Source of the DNA: Rattus norvegicus
Taxonomy: Eukaryota > Chordata > Mammalia > Rodentia > Muridae
Direction of reading: 5' to 3'
Assembly: GCF_036323735.1 (NCBI RefSeq)
Contig: NC_086020.1
Span: forward strand, 125,664,710 to 125,728,709
DNA: 64,000 nt
In this document: piece by piece, positions 25,601 to 39,470 of the stretch
Position numbering within the stretch: the stretch's first letter is position 1
Layout of the letters: every line of letters begins with the position of its first letter
The notes under the pieces: model-generated
Told to the model about the DNA's origin: nothing
Seen by the model: only the letters and a program-made list of their open reading frames with translations
The model's database searches: none
Translations under genes and position numbers: made by a program

Positions 25601-28600
25601 AAAACAGCAACAACAAAAGAATGGCACTCATCAATTTCTTAACTTTCCTTGACTAAGATGAAAACTTTCTAGAAACTGCTTTTTTTTTTTTTAAATGAAC
25701 CCTGGCGCTTCTCAAGTATGAATAAAGGAGAGGGTTTCAGGAGCATAGGTAACTCAGTGGCAGCTGCGCCACTGTAAAGCCCACAAGCAGTGTGATGACT
25801 CAGAGAGGCTGCATCCCTGCATCCTTCTGCTTCAGAGATTTGTAAGCTGCTAGGCCTATGGGAGGAGAGTCCCCTGGGATTTCTGTAGATGTATAATGCT
25901 TGGAATGTGTGGCCTCTATCAGTTTCTACAGCAGTGTTATATATCTCTGCTATGTTTGTGTCTGTCATCTGTCAGTGTGCATGACCTTCATGGTACTATA
26001 ACAAAATCCTTATAATTAGAAAATAAAGGGAAAAGGTATTGTTGAAATTATAGGTAGTTTTGTATAAGTTGCCTTAATTCTTGGCCTCTAGTCTTAAATT
26101 TTAACTTAGTAACAAAGGTGGATTTTTCCTTTTTTTTAACTTTAAAGTCATCTATACGTTTTCATCAGTGAGTCTTATTAAATCTTATCAGTCTTATTAA
26201 GTCTGATAAATGCAATAGCCCAATGGCCCTGATTCTCAGTTTAATACACGCATTATTACATGGAAGGATGATTTTGCATTTCATGTGGGTAGCAGTGGAC
26301 CCTGTGGATGTTCTGTATTCATGCAGTCTATGTGAGTCTGTGGGAAATAGCAACTTTTGTACTTGCATCCTAGTATGGTGTCCCCTCTTAGAAGAAACTA
26401 CGAAGGTTCATGCCTGCAGAGGAGTGACTCCCTAATCATGGGATTATGACTTATTTCTCTCCATTTTTCTTGGGGAGAAGAGTTAGATATCCTGGAGATC
26501 TCTGACTTACTGACCTACAGACAGCTGTCCAGCTGCCAGCTCTAGTCTAGTGGGAAGGGTGTTATTTTAATCTCTTGTGTGTTTTTGTTTTACATTGTTA
26601 TAAAAGTAAAGTAGGTTTTTAAAAAGATTATAATCGAAAGGCAGAAATACTGTCCTGGAAATTGACTGATTATATATAATGCTATAGATCCACTCTTTGG
26701 TCACTTTTCTTTGATGCTTTACTCTTGTCCACACTCGTAAGACTGCTCTTCGTTCTTACATTTCATTTGGGGTTCATGTATTAGAGAACCAATGAACGTA
26801 AATGAATGAAACTTTAGTTGTCACTCAGTTATTTCAGAAAGAACTGTCATAGTGTGCCATAGAGTTGTGTAACTACGCAGCAGGTAGCACAAAGCAGGGA
26901 ACTGTTTGAACCAGGTACAAAACATTTGGCATCCAGTATTGACAGGATCTTTTGGTTGGCCTTTACTTTCACAATTTTAGAGGGTTTTTTGTTTGTTTTT
27001 TATTTTTTATTTTTGTTTGTGGTGGTTTGAATGCAACTGGTTCCCAATAGGTTCATATGTTTAAATACATGGTCTTCAGTTGGTGAAAATGTTTGGGAAG
27101 GATTAAGAATTGTTGGAGGAGGTTTGTCAATTGAGGTTTCAAAAACCTGTCATTCCCAATTCATGTTCTCTCCTCCAAACCCCCACCTCTTCTCCCTCCC
27201 TCATATTTGTTTGTGAATCAGAATCTAAGTTCTTACCTGTTCCTGGCTGCCTGCTGCCAAGGTCCCAGAGATATGGTGGCCATGGGCTTTAGCCCCAAAT
27301 TAGACATCATCTACATTTTCTTGGCCCCAGTGTTTAATCACAGCAATAGAGAAGTAACTAAGACAGAGGTCGGTACCAAGAGTGAACTTGCCAGGGGCAG
27401 CCTTTCTTTCAAGATATTTAGGCTTGTTGTATAATAAGACTTTTACCTATTTAAGTCTAAGTTACTTTGCTACTGTAGCTGAGCTGCCTGAGTCCCTCTG
27501 AGACCAGAAACTCCGGTCTCTGGCATTTAGTACCTCATCAAAACACAGCAGGGGATTAAGTTGCTAGAGCCTTTTCTGTTTCATGGAGATGCCTCTTGCT
27601 TGTTGGGCTAAGGGGAAGTTTGAAGTAGTAAACTTCTTTTGAACCGGGAGAAGAGAATCACACAGAGGAAAAACCTTTACACAAGCAAATATGGATTAAA
27701 CTCACATAAATTCATATACAGATTCATGCATACACATTTTTTTAAATCTCCATTCGAACCAGCTGGGTCCAGCTTTCATGCTATCTCATAATTACATACT
27801 TTTACACCACACATCCACACTTACATATGTATATGGAGCAAAAGTGCCAGTGGATGAAGAATGAGCCCCAGTAGGTTTACTGCATAAAGAAAAGACTTCT
27901 ACCCTTTTATTGCTAAATGAATTAAACTAAGTCTATAAGAAGAAAGCTTTGTTCTCTTTAGTAAGACTAAGCCTGCCTTGCTGTAAAGAAAAGACCTATT
28001 CTGTCCCATAGTAAGGAGAAGCCTGCCTGTTCCTGCTTTTTTTCCTTTTCCCTTAACATTCTGCATATTGCTCTCCTAGTATTTTAAGTTTCCTTATAGT
28101 TTCTAAGTTATTCCACTCTTCATTCTCCTTCTAATCTTGCTCTCTCCTCCTGCTCAGATGTCACAATAATACTCTTGCTCTCAATGTCATTACTTCCAAT
28201 ACTGTGCCTTTACTTCTAATTTCTTCTTGAGTTCTGACTAAAAAGTACTGTCTTGAGTTCTAAAAAATTCTCATCAGTTCAGTTCTATAAGGTGTTCTAT
28301 CTAAAAATGGTGTCCTCAGCTCTGTTCCCATTTCCTCTCTATGTCCTCAGCACTTATACATCTTGTAGAACATACAATCACATGGTAAAAAGTTTACATA
28401 TAAATCCAAATCATAAATAAGTTTACAACAGATAATGTTTACATACATATCCATTAGGAGTAATATGTCTAAACATCCATCAACTGTCATCAACTTTGCA
28501 GGTTCATGGAGAGTTAAAAGCATTAACTTATGTGACCAATATATTAGTGAAGTTTTGTATAGATAAACCCAGTCAATATTTTATCTTCTGTCCTAGCACC

Positions 28601-31600
28601 TATAATAAATCCTAGTTCCCTTTTTACAACCTTTGGTTAATGGTTTTACAGTCTCTTAGAATGTTCTGTAAGGTGCAGAAAGCCTGCTTACTATCTCAGA
28701 ACCAATTAACTCATGACACTAAAGACTGGAAGAGTTCTCATTACAGTTTTGACTATCACAAAGTATAAAATAGCTGTGCTATTAAAAGAGCTTAATGACT
28801 ATAAACTTAAGAATTCTTATAAGATCATCATTAAGGATTAAGAAATCATCTATTTGTCTATATAACATCACTACAAGACAGTACATCTTTGTTGTTCTGC
28901 AGAGATCTGCTCAAAAGAATGCGCTAATACCTAGTGATTGTTATATATGTTTAATAATAACAAGAGAAGCATATTAATAGCAGGAATCTTTCCTAAAATG
29001 AATTTCTCCTGTGTTTTGCCTATTGGAGCTCCATCATAGATTTTTAATCCAAGGGAGCATCTCAGGAAGATCAGGAAGAAGATTTTAGCTTCTCCTATGA
29101 TGGCTCCTGACATGAACTGTTGACTGTGGCAAGCCTGATCAAGTTTATTTTGGAGGAATGTAGACTTTGGGACTTTGGGCTAGAAATTCTATTGAATCCT
29201 ATAAGCATGGGAACTTGAAAGATAGCTGAGCTATGTGGACTATGAAGGCTAACCCAAGAAGATCCGGAGGAAACAATTTTAAGAAGTTAGCTAGAAGACT
29301 AGTACAACCCATTTGGAAATCAGTCTGGAGGATCCTCAGAAAATTGGACATTGAACTACCTGAGGATCCAGCTATACCTCTCTTGGGCACATACCCAAAA
29401 GATGTCCCAACATATAACAAAGACATGTGCTCCACTATGTTCATAGCAGCCTTATTTATAATAGCCAGAAGTTGGAAAGAACCCAGATGCCCTTCAACAG
29501 AGGAATGGATACAGAAAATGTGGTACATCTATACAATGGAAAACTACTCAGCTATCAAAAACAATGACTTTATGAAATTCATAGGCAAGTGGGTGGAACT
29601 GGAAAATATCATCCTGAGTGAGGTAACCCAATCACAGAAAAACACACATGGTATGCACTCATTGATAAGTGGCTATTAGCCCAAATGCTTGAATTACCCT
29701 AGATGCCTAGAACAAATGAAACTCAAGACGGATGATCAAAATGTGAATGCTTCACTCCTTTAAAAGGGGAACAAGAATACCCTTGGCAGGGAATAGAGAG
29801 GCAAAGTTTAAAACAGAGGCAGAAAGAAGACCCATTCAGAGCCTGCCCCACATGTGGCCCATACATATACAGCCACCCAATTAGACAAGATGGATGAAGC
29901 AATGAAGTGCAGGCTGACAGGAGCCGGATGTAGATCTCTCTCGAGAGACACAGCCAGAATACAGCAAATACAGAGGCAAATTCCATCATTAAACCTCTGA
30001 ACTGAGAACGGGACCCCCGTTGAAGGAATCAGAGAAAGGACTGGAAGAGCTTGAAGGGGCTGGAGACCCCATATGAACAACAGTGCCAAGCAACTAGAGC
30101 TTCCAGGGACTAAGCCACTACCCAAAGACTATATACATGGACTGACCCTGGACTCTGACCTCATAGGTAGCAATGAATAGCCTAGTAAGAGCACCAGTGG
30201 AAGGGGAAGACCTTGGTCCTGCCAAGACTGAACTCCCAGTGAACATGATTGTTGGGGGGAGGGTGGTAATGGGGGGAGGATGGGGATGGGAACACCCATA
30301 CAGAAGGGGAGGGGGAGGGGCTGGGGGGATATTGGACCAGAAACCCGGAAAGGGAATAACAATCGAAATGTAAATAAGAAATATCCAAGTTGGAGGGGAA
30401 GCCCATATAGAAGGGGATGGGGAGGGGTTAGGGGGATGTTGGCCTGGAAACTGGGAAGGGGAATAGCAATCGAAATGTAAATAAGAAATACTCAAGTTAA
30501 TAAAGATTAAAAAAAAGATCCAAGTTAATAAAGAAGTTGGCTAGAGACCATTTTCTTAAGATATTTTGGCAAAGAACATGGCTGCTTTTTGTCCTTGTTC
30601 TAATAATCTCTTGGAGGCCAAATTGAAGAATTCTAGACTAATTTAATTGGTGGAAGAGATTTCAAAACAACCTAATATTGACTCTGTTGCTTGGTTATTA
30701 GTAATCACTCTATGCAGGACTACAATGAAAAAGAGCAGTTGGGTGAAAAGATATATAAAATGAATAGTTTGAAGGGAAGATTACCAGAAAATGTTCATGT
30801 TGGAGCCCAGGCTTGTGCTGAAGAAGATAAAATGATCAAGGAGATGTCTGATCAGAAATGAAACAAAGGCAGTGGTGCCCTCTGAGCAAGGTGCCACCCA
30901 TCTAATTCTGTAACTTGTGAAAAGAGAGAACTAAAGGAATTTTAATTTTGTCTGCCTTAAAAGCAACTACTAAGGAGAACTTATTAAAATTTAATTGAAG
31001 AAGAAGGCAGGGCCATGCTCTACCCCAAGCAAGCAGATGAATTTTGTAGCTGTGGTTCTGGCTTTAAAGTCACGAAGGAAGCCACACCTTTAATCCTAGC
31101 ATAAAATGAGGCAGAGGCAGATAGATCTCTATGAATTTGAGGCCAGTCTGATCTACTTAGGATTTCTAGAACCACTAAGTCTTTATGGAAAAACCCTCTC
31201 TCAAAAAGAAAGGAAAATAAAAAATTAGAGTCATGAAGGATGCATAAGAAAAAGGACTGCTGACTCTTCCTACAGTTGAAGAAAAGCACCAAGACCAGGA
31301 ATATAGCAGGGGAGCCTACATGGAGACCCTGATGGTCATCGCATGAAGCTATGCAAGTAAAGCCTGGTTGCTCTAGAGACCCCAAAATATTGAAGATGCC
31401 AGAGCTGTGGGATATGTGCTGGAGAGAGCTTCATGCAGAGTTGAACCACCCTAAGAGAAGTATGTTGTACACAGCAAAGCTGAAAAAGGGGAGCTGTCTA
31501 TGTGTTTTCACATACAGACACAATTTGGTGATTGCCTTCGTGTGTTTTGATCTTGCTTTTGCCCAATGTTTCCTCACTATGTCCCCCTTTTGGAATGGTA

Positions 31601-34600
31601 AAAATATATTTTGTCCCACTGTTTGTTAAAAGTATGTAATTTGCTATTTGATTTTTATTTTACAGGAGGCTATAATTGAAGAGACTTTAGATTTTTAAAC
31701 AATAGGAATTTTGATGTTTGATTAAATGCATTTTGCATTATGATATGGTCATTAAGCCTATAGGGGCCAGGAAATGGAGTGTGGTGGTTTGAATGAGACT
31801 AGCCCCCATAGGCTCCTGTGTTTAAATACTTGGTCCTCAGTTGGTAGAACTGTTTGGGAAGGTTAGGAGGTATGGCCTTGAGAGGAAGTGTGTTACTGTT
31901 AGCTCTCTCTGCCTGTGGCTGTGCCTCAAGATGAAAGCTCTAGCCCTGAGAGCATGCTGCCATGTTTCCTGTCATGATGGTCATAGACTCACCCTCTGAA
32001 CCTGTGAGCTTCAGATTAAATTTGTCTTTTAGGTTGTGCCTTGGTCATGGTGTTTTGTTATGTTATTAGAAAAGTAATGAAGAGACAATGTACTTCACAA
32101 AACTTAGTTATTTCTCTTATTTAAACAGGTGTTGGCTACTACCTTTGACCCATATTTGGGTGGAAGGAACTTTGATGAGGCTTTAGTAGACTACTTCTGT
32201 GATGAATTCAAGGCCAAATATAAGATAAATGTCAAAGAGAACTCTCGGGCCTTGTTGCGGCTGTATCAGGAATGTGAAAAACTAAAGAAGCTGATGAGTG
32301 CAAATGCGTCAGATCTTCCCCTAAACATCGAGTGTTTCATGAATGACCTTGATGTTTCTAGTAAGATGAACAGGTACCATGTGCTTTCAGTTGGAAGAGT
32401 GCTTGCTGATTTTCTGTTTGAGTCATGTTTGGGGGATTTTCCCCAAGTTCTGGTTGCTTTAGAGGGTATGTTCAACTTTCCTTCTCCAAAATAATGATTT
32501 TTATTTCATTTTCTCACAGGGCTCAATTTGAACAGTTGTGTGCTTCCCTGTTGGCCAGGGTTGAACCACCTTTAAAAGCAGTAATGGATCAAGCTAGTAA
32601 GTGGAAATGACGACTTCTTATTTTGTTTTGCTTTGTTTTGTATTTTTCACTTTGAAAGAAATTACAACTCATTTATTCATAGAACAGGATACAAAATGTT
32701 CAGCTTTCTGAGCATTTTTTCATTCCTTGTTATATTGTTTACATCATAAACCTTCCAACTGTATTTTTGGGGTGTTTTATTTAATTTCCTAAGATTTTGG
32801 TAGGAGATTAAACCAGAAATAAGGACATGATTTCTGTCTTGAAGATAACTTTAAAAATAGCTTAATAAGGCCAAAATGTGGCAGTTAGGAAGGCGACAAG
32901 CCCTGGAGAGCTTTAGAGCTCATTAGGAGATTTTTCTATCCCTGTCATCCATCATTGCCATCTGGACCACACTCAGTGGTCTCACACAGTGCTTTGATTT
33001 ACCTGTTTCATAATTTTTTTCTTTTGAACAAATAAAAAAATCCCCTTACATATAAAGTTCCTTCAAATAACTAGTGTGCAAGAATTTTTAATAGTCCTCA
33101 TTCTTTCACGGAAAAACATTTTACTTGCAGACTTACAACGTGAAGACATAAACAGCATAGAAATCGTAGGAGGAGCCACTCGGATTCCTGCAGTCAAGGA
33201 GCAGGTCACTAGGTTCTTCCTGAAAGACATCAGTACCACCCTAAATGCTGATGAAGCCGTCGCCCGAGGATGTGCACTGCAGGTAAGGGCTGCTTCGTTT
33301 GTAGTTTGGACAGTGTCTGTGACAAGTCTAAAGGGGCTTGTCTGTTCCAGTCACCACATCAATAGAATGAAAGTAAATTGACTGTCTGCTCTGTCCATCT
33401 GTTTCTCCCTCCCTCCCCCAATCACACACAACACTGTATGTGTATATATGTACTTGCCTCTGTCTTTGAAATGCTGGGATTAAAGGCATGCACCATTATG
33501 CTTGGTTCTGCTTAAATTTTTAAAGTGTCATAGGATAATGTGCTTATGTTCTGAAAACTGAATTCTTGAGAGTATGTCCATTAATGGTTCTTGGAAATTT
33601 AAAGCTGTTTTTAAATTAGTTTTTGTAAAACCATATAAAATACTTGGGCCATTTTAAAGTTTCATTTGTCATTACCAAATGTAGCAAAATGTAAAATCTT
33701 AACAATTTTTATGGTAAAGACAGTACTAAGAATTTAGTTCTGGTTTCCCTAGAGTGTGATTTGTACTTGCTCACTTAAGTGCACTTCTTACTTTCAGTGT
33801 GCGATTCTCTCACCAGCATTTAAAGTGCGTGAATTTTCCATAACAGACCTTGTTCCCTACTCAGTCACATTAAGTTGGAAGACTTCTTTTGAAGAAGGGA
33901 CTGGGTAGGTTATTTTTAAATTTTTCATTATATTTTATCATAAATTTTTAGCCAGACAAATCTGCTTTTTCTAAATTAGAGTTTATGCTTCTAAAAATTA
34001 TATTAAATATGCTAAAATATTATTAGAGAAAGAGACTGTAAGAAATAATACATTTGCAAACCATGATGAGCATTTTCACATTAACTCCATTGAAAAAAAT
34101 TCCTCCATGATCAGGCTGTGGGCCAACCTGTAGAGCAGTGATTCCCAACCTGCTGGTCAAGGGTCCTTTGCTGGTCAAGTGACTCTTTCACAGGAGGCAC
34201 CTAAGAACATCAGAAAAATAGATATTTACATTATGATTAATAACAGTAGCAAAATTACAGTTCTAAAGTAGCAATGAAAATAATTTTATGGTTGGGGTCA
34301 ACATGATATGAGAAACTGTATTAAAAGGTCCAACATTAGGAAAGTCCTGGCTTCCTTTGATGATAAACTGTGATGTAGAAGTGTAGCTGAATAAGCCCTT
34401 CCTTCCTCAACTTGCTTTTAGGCCATAGTGTTTTACTGCAGCAATAGAAGCCCTAAGGAAGGAAGACACAATTCTATATGAATGCACTGCAGAGCATTTG
34501 GATGGCTCAGTTTAATCTCAACTTAAGTCAGGAACTGTTCTGTAGAGTCAATTTCGGTTAAATGTATAAATGAGAAAAATCCAAATATAAGAGAGTAAAC

Positions 34601-37600
34601 TAAACTCTAACTCTAACAGTGCGACAGTGAACACAGTAAGACAGGAGAAAGTATTAGTTGGCTCCTGGAATAGAAAGATGAGTTGTATATTTAAACCCTG
34701 TGCCACTTAGGTAATAAATAATGTTATATAATAGATAGCCATGGTCAATACATAAATGTTCCTGTTACATTCTTTAAGTAATAGAGATCACTACAAGTTT
34801 AGAATTTCCTGTTCTAGGGGGAAGAAAACACTATACATGGGCATAGGTTGAACAATTGGAAGTGTACACTGAAGTATTTAAAATAGTAACATATTGTATC
34901 ACTTTCGAATTGTTTAGTGAAAAATGCACAGATAGAGTATGTACATTCAAATGGCAAGACAAGTAGGGAAAAGGGCAGTAGTAAGCAAGGCCAGGTGACT
35001 GATGCAGAGGCACTCTTTGTCCTGTCCTTATATCTGTATCCTTCTGTAACTGGAAATCTATTTCCAAATAAGCGTACTTAACGGGAGCTATAATTCAAAG
35101 GGCTGCATAAGGCAGGTGTTGGAGAGTTAATAAGGCAGGGCCTGGCCCTTCCTACATACAACCTCACAATATGCATATCCCAGTAATTTTTTTCTCTTAG
35201 TGTACAGTGATGTACAGTTTTGTTAGACATTCAGAAAGCCTTAAACTATAAACTTGTTGAAAATAGAAAAATCCATAGCTGTTTTTCTTTACATTTGTTT
35301 ATTTGTTGGCAATTGCTGCTCATGTGCTAAATATGTTCTGACATTGGCTTCCCAAGCAACCTGTTCATTAAGTGAGTCTTTCCCACTGTGCTGTAGGGAA
35401 TGTGAAGTCTTCTCTAAGAACCACCCGGCTCCATTCTCAAAAGTCATAACTTTCCACAAGAAGGAACCATTTGAACTAGAAGCATTTTATACTAATTTGC
35501 ATGAAGTGCCTTATCCTGATCCAAGAATTGGTAAGACAACAAAAAAATTTAGTGTTTAACCTTTAATAAACCATATATAATGAATTAAGCAAAAGTTAAC
35601 ATTTCATTTAAATTGGTCTTGTATTTTAAAGAAATATGTTCCTTTTTGTAACTATGAACTTTTTCATGCTTAGTTTATTTCTAGAAAAATAGCATGTTTG
35701 GACTGTTAATTATTTGTTTTGACATTATTGTTAGTATATATAAAAATGACAGGATTCATTATGACATTCAGGGGTGTGTGTGTATGTGGGTGTGTGGGTG
35801 TGTGTGTGCATAGTGTGCTTTGGTCATACACCCCCCCATTATCCTCTTGTTCTCTTTCTGCCACTCCTCATCCTCTTCCCAAGCAGTCCTCCTGTTCTCA
35901 TTGACTTGTAGTGTAAGTACTCTAAAATTGGCCTGAAAAATTGGTCAAGGTTGTTTAATGAAAAACACTTTTAGTCAAATTATATTATTAACATCACTGT
36001 GTGATTCTGAAACTGTACTATGGGGTGATATGAAAGAGCAGATAAGGAACTGTGATGTCCATTTTATCTGTTTAGTTTTAAATGATACAATATAAAACAT
36101 AATTTTATAATGTTTAAAAGAAAATTTATTTTTTTTCTGTATTGATAGACTGAAAATAAGATAGCACATCACCAATGCAATGGAAGTTAATGCAGGTTAT
36201 GGTGGTTTTGATGGCTGCTACAGGTGTACAGCTAAATATCTCTGTAGCAGGCATTTATTGTCATCATCAGGAGCTAGAGTTCTGACCTGAACAAAGAAAG
36301 TGTGTTTCTTGGTAGGGCTCCAAAGGAGGGATCCATTCCAGGTCCCTCTCCTTTCTCCGTAGGTGGCCATTGTCATAGTGACTGGTATTCTCTCTTGTCA
36401 CATGCTTCTCTCTCTTTCCTGAATATTTCCTTCTGATAAGGAAACCAGTCTTCAGTTTAATACCTTCTTAAAAACAAACAGAAAAACCACTAAGTACCAT
36501 CACCATGTGAGATACTTCAGGAGGCCTGATTAGAATGAGTATTGAAGGTATAACCCAACCTGTAAAACTACAGGCCAAATTAGTTTACTGGCCTATCTTA
36601 CTTTTGGCCTCTTAGTCTCTCTTACTTGCTATCACTAATTTTGGCATCAATTTTGTTTTTAATGTTTAGAAGACCTTTATTCATAAACTGTGATAACAGT
36701 TTTTGTTTATAAAATTCAGCAAAATTGTTGTGTATATGTGTGTGTATGGCTTTCAAATTCAGAAATTAGACTTTATTGTTTTGGCTTTTAATTATAAGTT
36801 ACTCAAAGTCATTTATTAGCTTTTGAATCAAATTGTTCCTAGTTTAAATTCCCAGTGCTTTGCCTGGCACGATACTAAGTAGAATTAAGGCATTTGCCAC
36901 CAAGCCTGAGGACCTGAGTTCAACTTCCAGATAGGACCGCCTGAAAGTTGTCTCTGACCTCCACACTTGATGGTGGCATTTATATCTGTGCATAGGCACA
37001 TGATAAATGTCTGTATAATATCAAAGTCACATTTTCCTAGCAAATTATTTAATGTGTACGTCTTCACAGTAGCTTATAAATGCTCTAAAGAGGATTATCT
37101 GAGCAAAGCACTTGTCCCATAGCAGTCATCCAGAACTTATTCATATTTTTACATATGCTTAAAGGTGATGATTAAGTTACTAAAGCCTTTAATGAGTTTG
37201 ATCGAGGTTCATACACTAATGAAAGCTTTTTTTCCTTAAGGAAACTTCACTATTCAGAATGTTTTCCCACAGTCTGATGGTGACAGTTCTAAAGTAAAGG
37301 TTAAAGTTCGTATTAACATCCATGGAATCTTCAGTGTGGCCAGTGCATCAGTAATTGAGAAGCAGAATCTGGAAGGTGATCATAACGATGCCCCCATGGA
37401 AACAGAAGCTTCTAAGAATGAAGGCAAAGAGGATGTGGTAGGTAGAAATCGTGTCTCAGGGTCTTCTCACCAGGGATCTTGACAGCACCTCAGTAGTGAG
37501 TACCTTACTTGGCCTTACTTGGCCTTGGGGTTTCTTCTGTAGAGTCTCTCAACCACACTAAGGAAGACATTTAGTTTAAATAGGATCTGCACTGTCTATA

Positions 37601-38200
37601 TTGTAATGCATTTCTGAGGGGCCAAAGCATCTTTCATAGCTTATATAGAACATGTGAGTTTAAAATCCAGGGCTAAACTCTGTAAAATGTACATTTTATT
37701 TATAACTAGATAAAACAACTTTGTTGTTCTTTTTAGACAGGGTCTCACTATGTAGATCAGGTGGCCTCTAACTTATAGGTATCCACCTGCCTCTACCTCC
37801 TGGCATTCTGGGATTAAAGATAGCTTCTTAAATAGTTTCAGAAGTATTTTAAGGGTTTACTTATAGTGTATCTGTGGCAGTTAAACAAAGGGATATGCTA
37901 TATGTCAGGTGGCATTGAAAGACAGATTTGTGAGTAGTGAGTTTCCTGCTGATACTGTAGGAAGGAGTACTATAGGGATTGTTGAGGCGGGGTCTCACGA
38001 TCCCCAGGCTGTTCTTAAACCCTCTGTAGCTGAGGCCAATGAACTCCTGCCCTCCTGCTTCCATCTTTAGAACACTAGGATCCCAAGTGTGCACCTTTGC
38101 CTTTCTGCCCAGCTCAGGAAGAGCCTGATTCTATTCACTGAAGAGAAAATGTACACAATTTGTATCTTATTGTCAACTGCATTTGTACAGTATTATTGGG

Positions 38201-38242
<42 letters not shown>

Positions 38243-39238
38243 CTTCAAAACAGGTTGTACTGTGTAGCTGACCTGTGACCCACTCTGTCAATCAGGCTGG
38301 CCTTTAACTCTGCCTCTCTGAGCTTGCACATGCATAAACAGCCCCCCCCACACACACACCCCACAAACAGAAAGAGGGGGCTGGAGAGAGAGGGGACAGA
38401 ATGGGTAGTTTTGCTTATAATTCTGGCACTCGGGAAGAGAAAGTTTGCAGAAAGTTTGAAGTCAGCATGGCTACAGAAGAAGAGTTGCACTTAAAAATTT
38501 TAAAAAGTTGTTGTGGGAGCTGGATAGATGGCTCAGTGGGTGAGTACCAGCTGCTCCTCCAGAGGACCCAGGCTTTCTTCCCAGCACACACATGGCAGCT
38601 TACACCTGCTTCTAAGGTGAGCTCCAGATTCCACACCCTCTTCTGGCCTGCTCAGGCACCAGGTACACAACTGGTACCCAGACAAAGATGCAGGCCAAGC
38701 ATCCATACCCATAAGATAACTAGGGGAGGTCTCCAGAGTATCAGCCACTCAGGAGCCTGAGGTCAGATGCTTACTGAAGTCCATACCCGAGGGACATTAG
38801 GAAGACCCCATTTAAGATGGAGGAGGGTTTATCTTATTACAGCTCAATTTTTCCTCTTTTGGGAAGTTGCATACTTCATTTAACAAGAATCATATTTATC
38901 TTTCTTCTTGATTGATCAAAGTTGTACTATTACTTAAAAATGCTTGAATTATGGTCCATGATATTTTTCCCAGTAATTTTTTAAAAAGCATCGTTCTCTC
39001 ATATATCATGTCCCAACTGCAGTTTTTCTCCCTCTCCTCCAAGTCCTCCATTGAACATCAGTGCAATACTATTCCCCCCACCTCCTCTCTCTTTAACCAG
39101 ATTCAGTGTGTCTAGTTTTATGTTGAGGTTTTTGATCCACTTGAACTTGAGTTTTGTGCAGAGTAATAGATATGGGTTTATTTGCATTCTTCTAAATGCC
39201 TACATCCAGTTAGACCAGCATCATTTGTTGAAGATGAT

Positions 39239-39281
<43 letters not shown>

Positions 39282-39439
39282 ATGACTTCTTTATCAAAAA
39301 CCAGGTATCCATACGTATGTGTGTTTATGTCCTAATTTGATTCCATTTATCAACCTGTTTTTATATAATACCATATGATATTTATTACTATAGCTCTGTG
39401 GTAGAGCTTGAAATCAGGGATGATGGTTGGTATCTCCAG

Positions 39440-39470
<31 letters not shown>

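Larger units (their letters stand above)
27019..32087 (+). mobile_element. MaLR-type LTR retroelement, both LTRs kept, interrupted by later insertions
   Basis: A 5' LTR (27019-27365) is followed at once by a primer-binding-like GGTCGGTACCAAGAGTG (27369-27385). Internal sequence resumes after each insertion (29119-29295, 30546-31779) and ends in a purine-rich GGAAATGGAG directly before the 3' LTR (31780-32087). It carries no protein-coding frame, as expected for the non-autonomous MaLR class. Insertions: a TG...CA element (27389-29112), an L1 (29296-30530) and a B1 (31067-31208). The LTRs are well diverged, so the element is old. The alternative is two unrelated solo LTRs with a separate internal fragment, but the order and strand argue against it. 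Confidence 0.75.
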
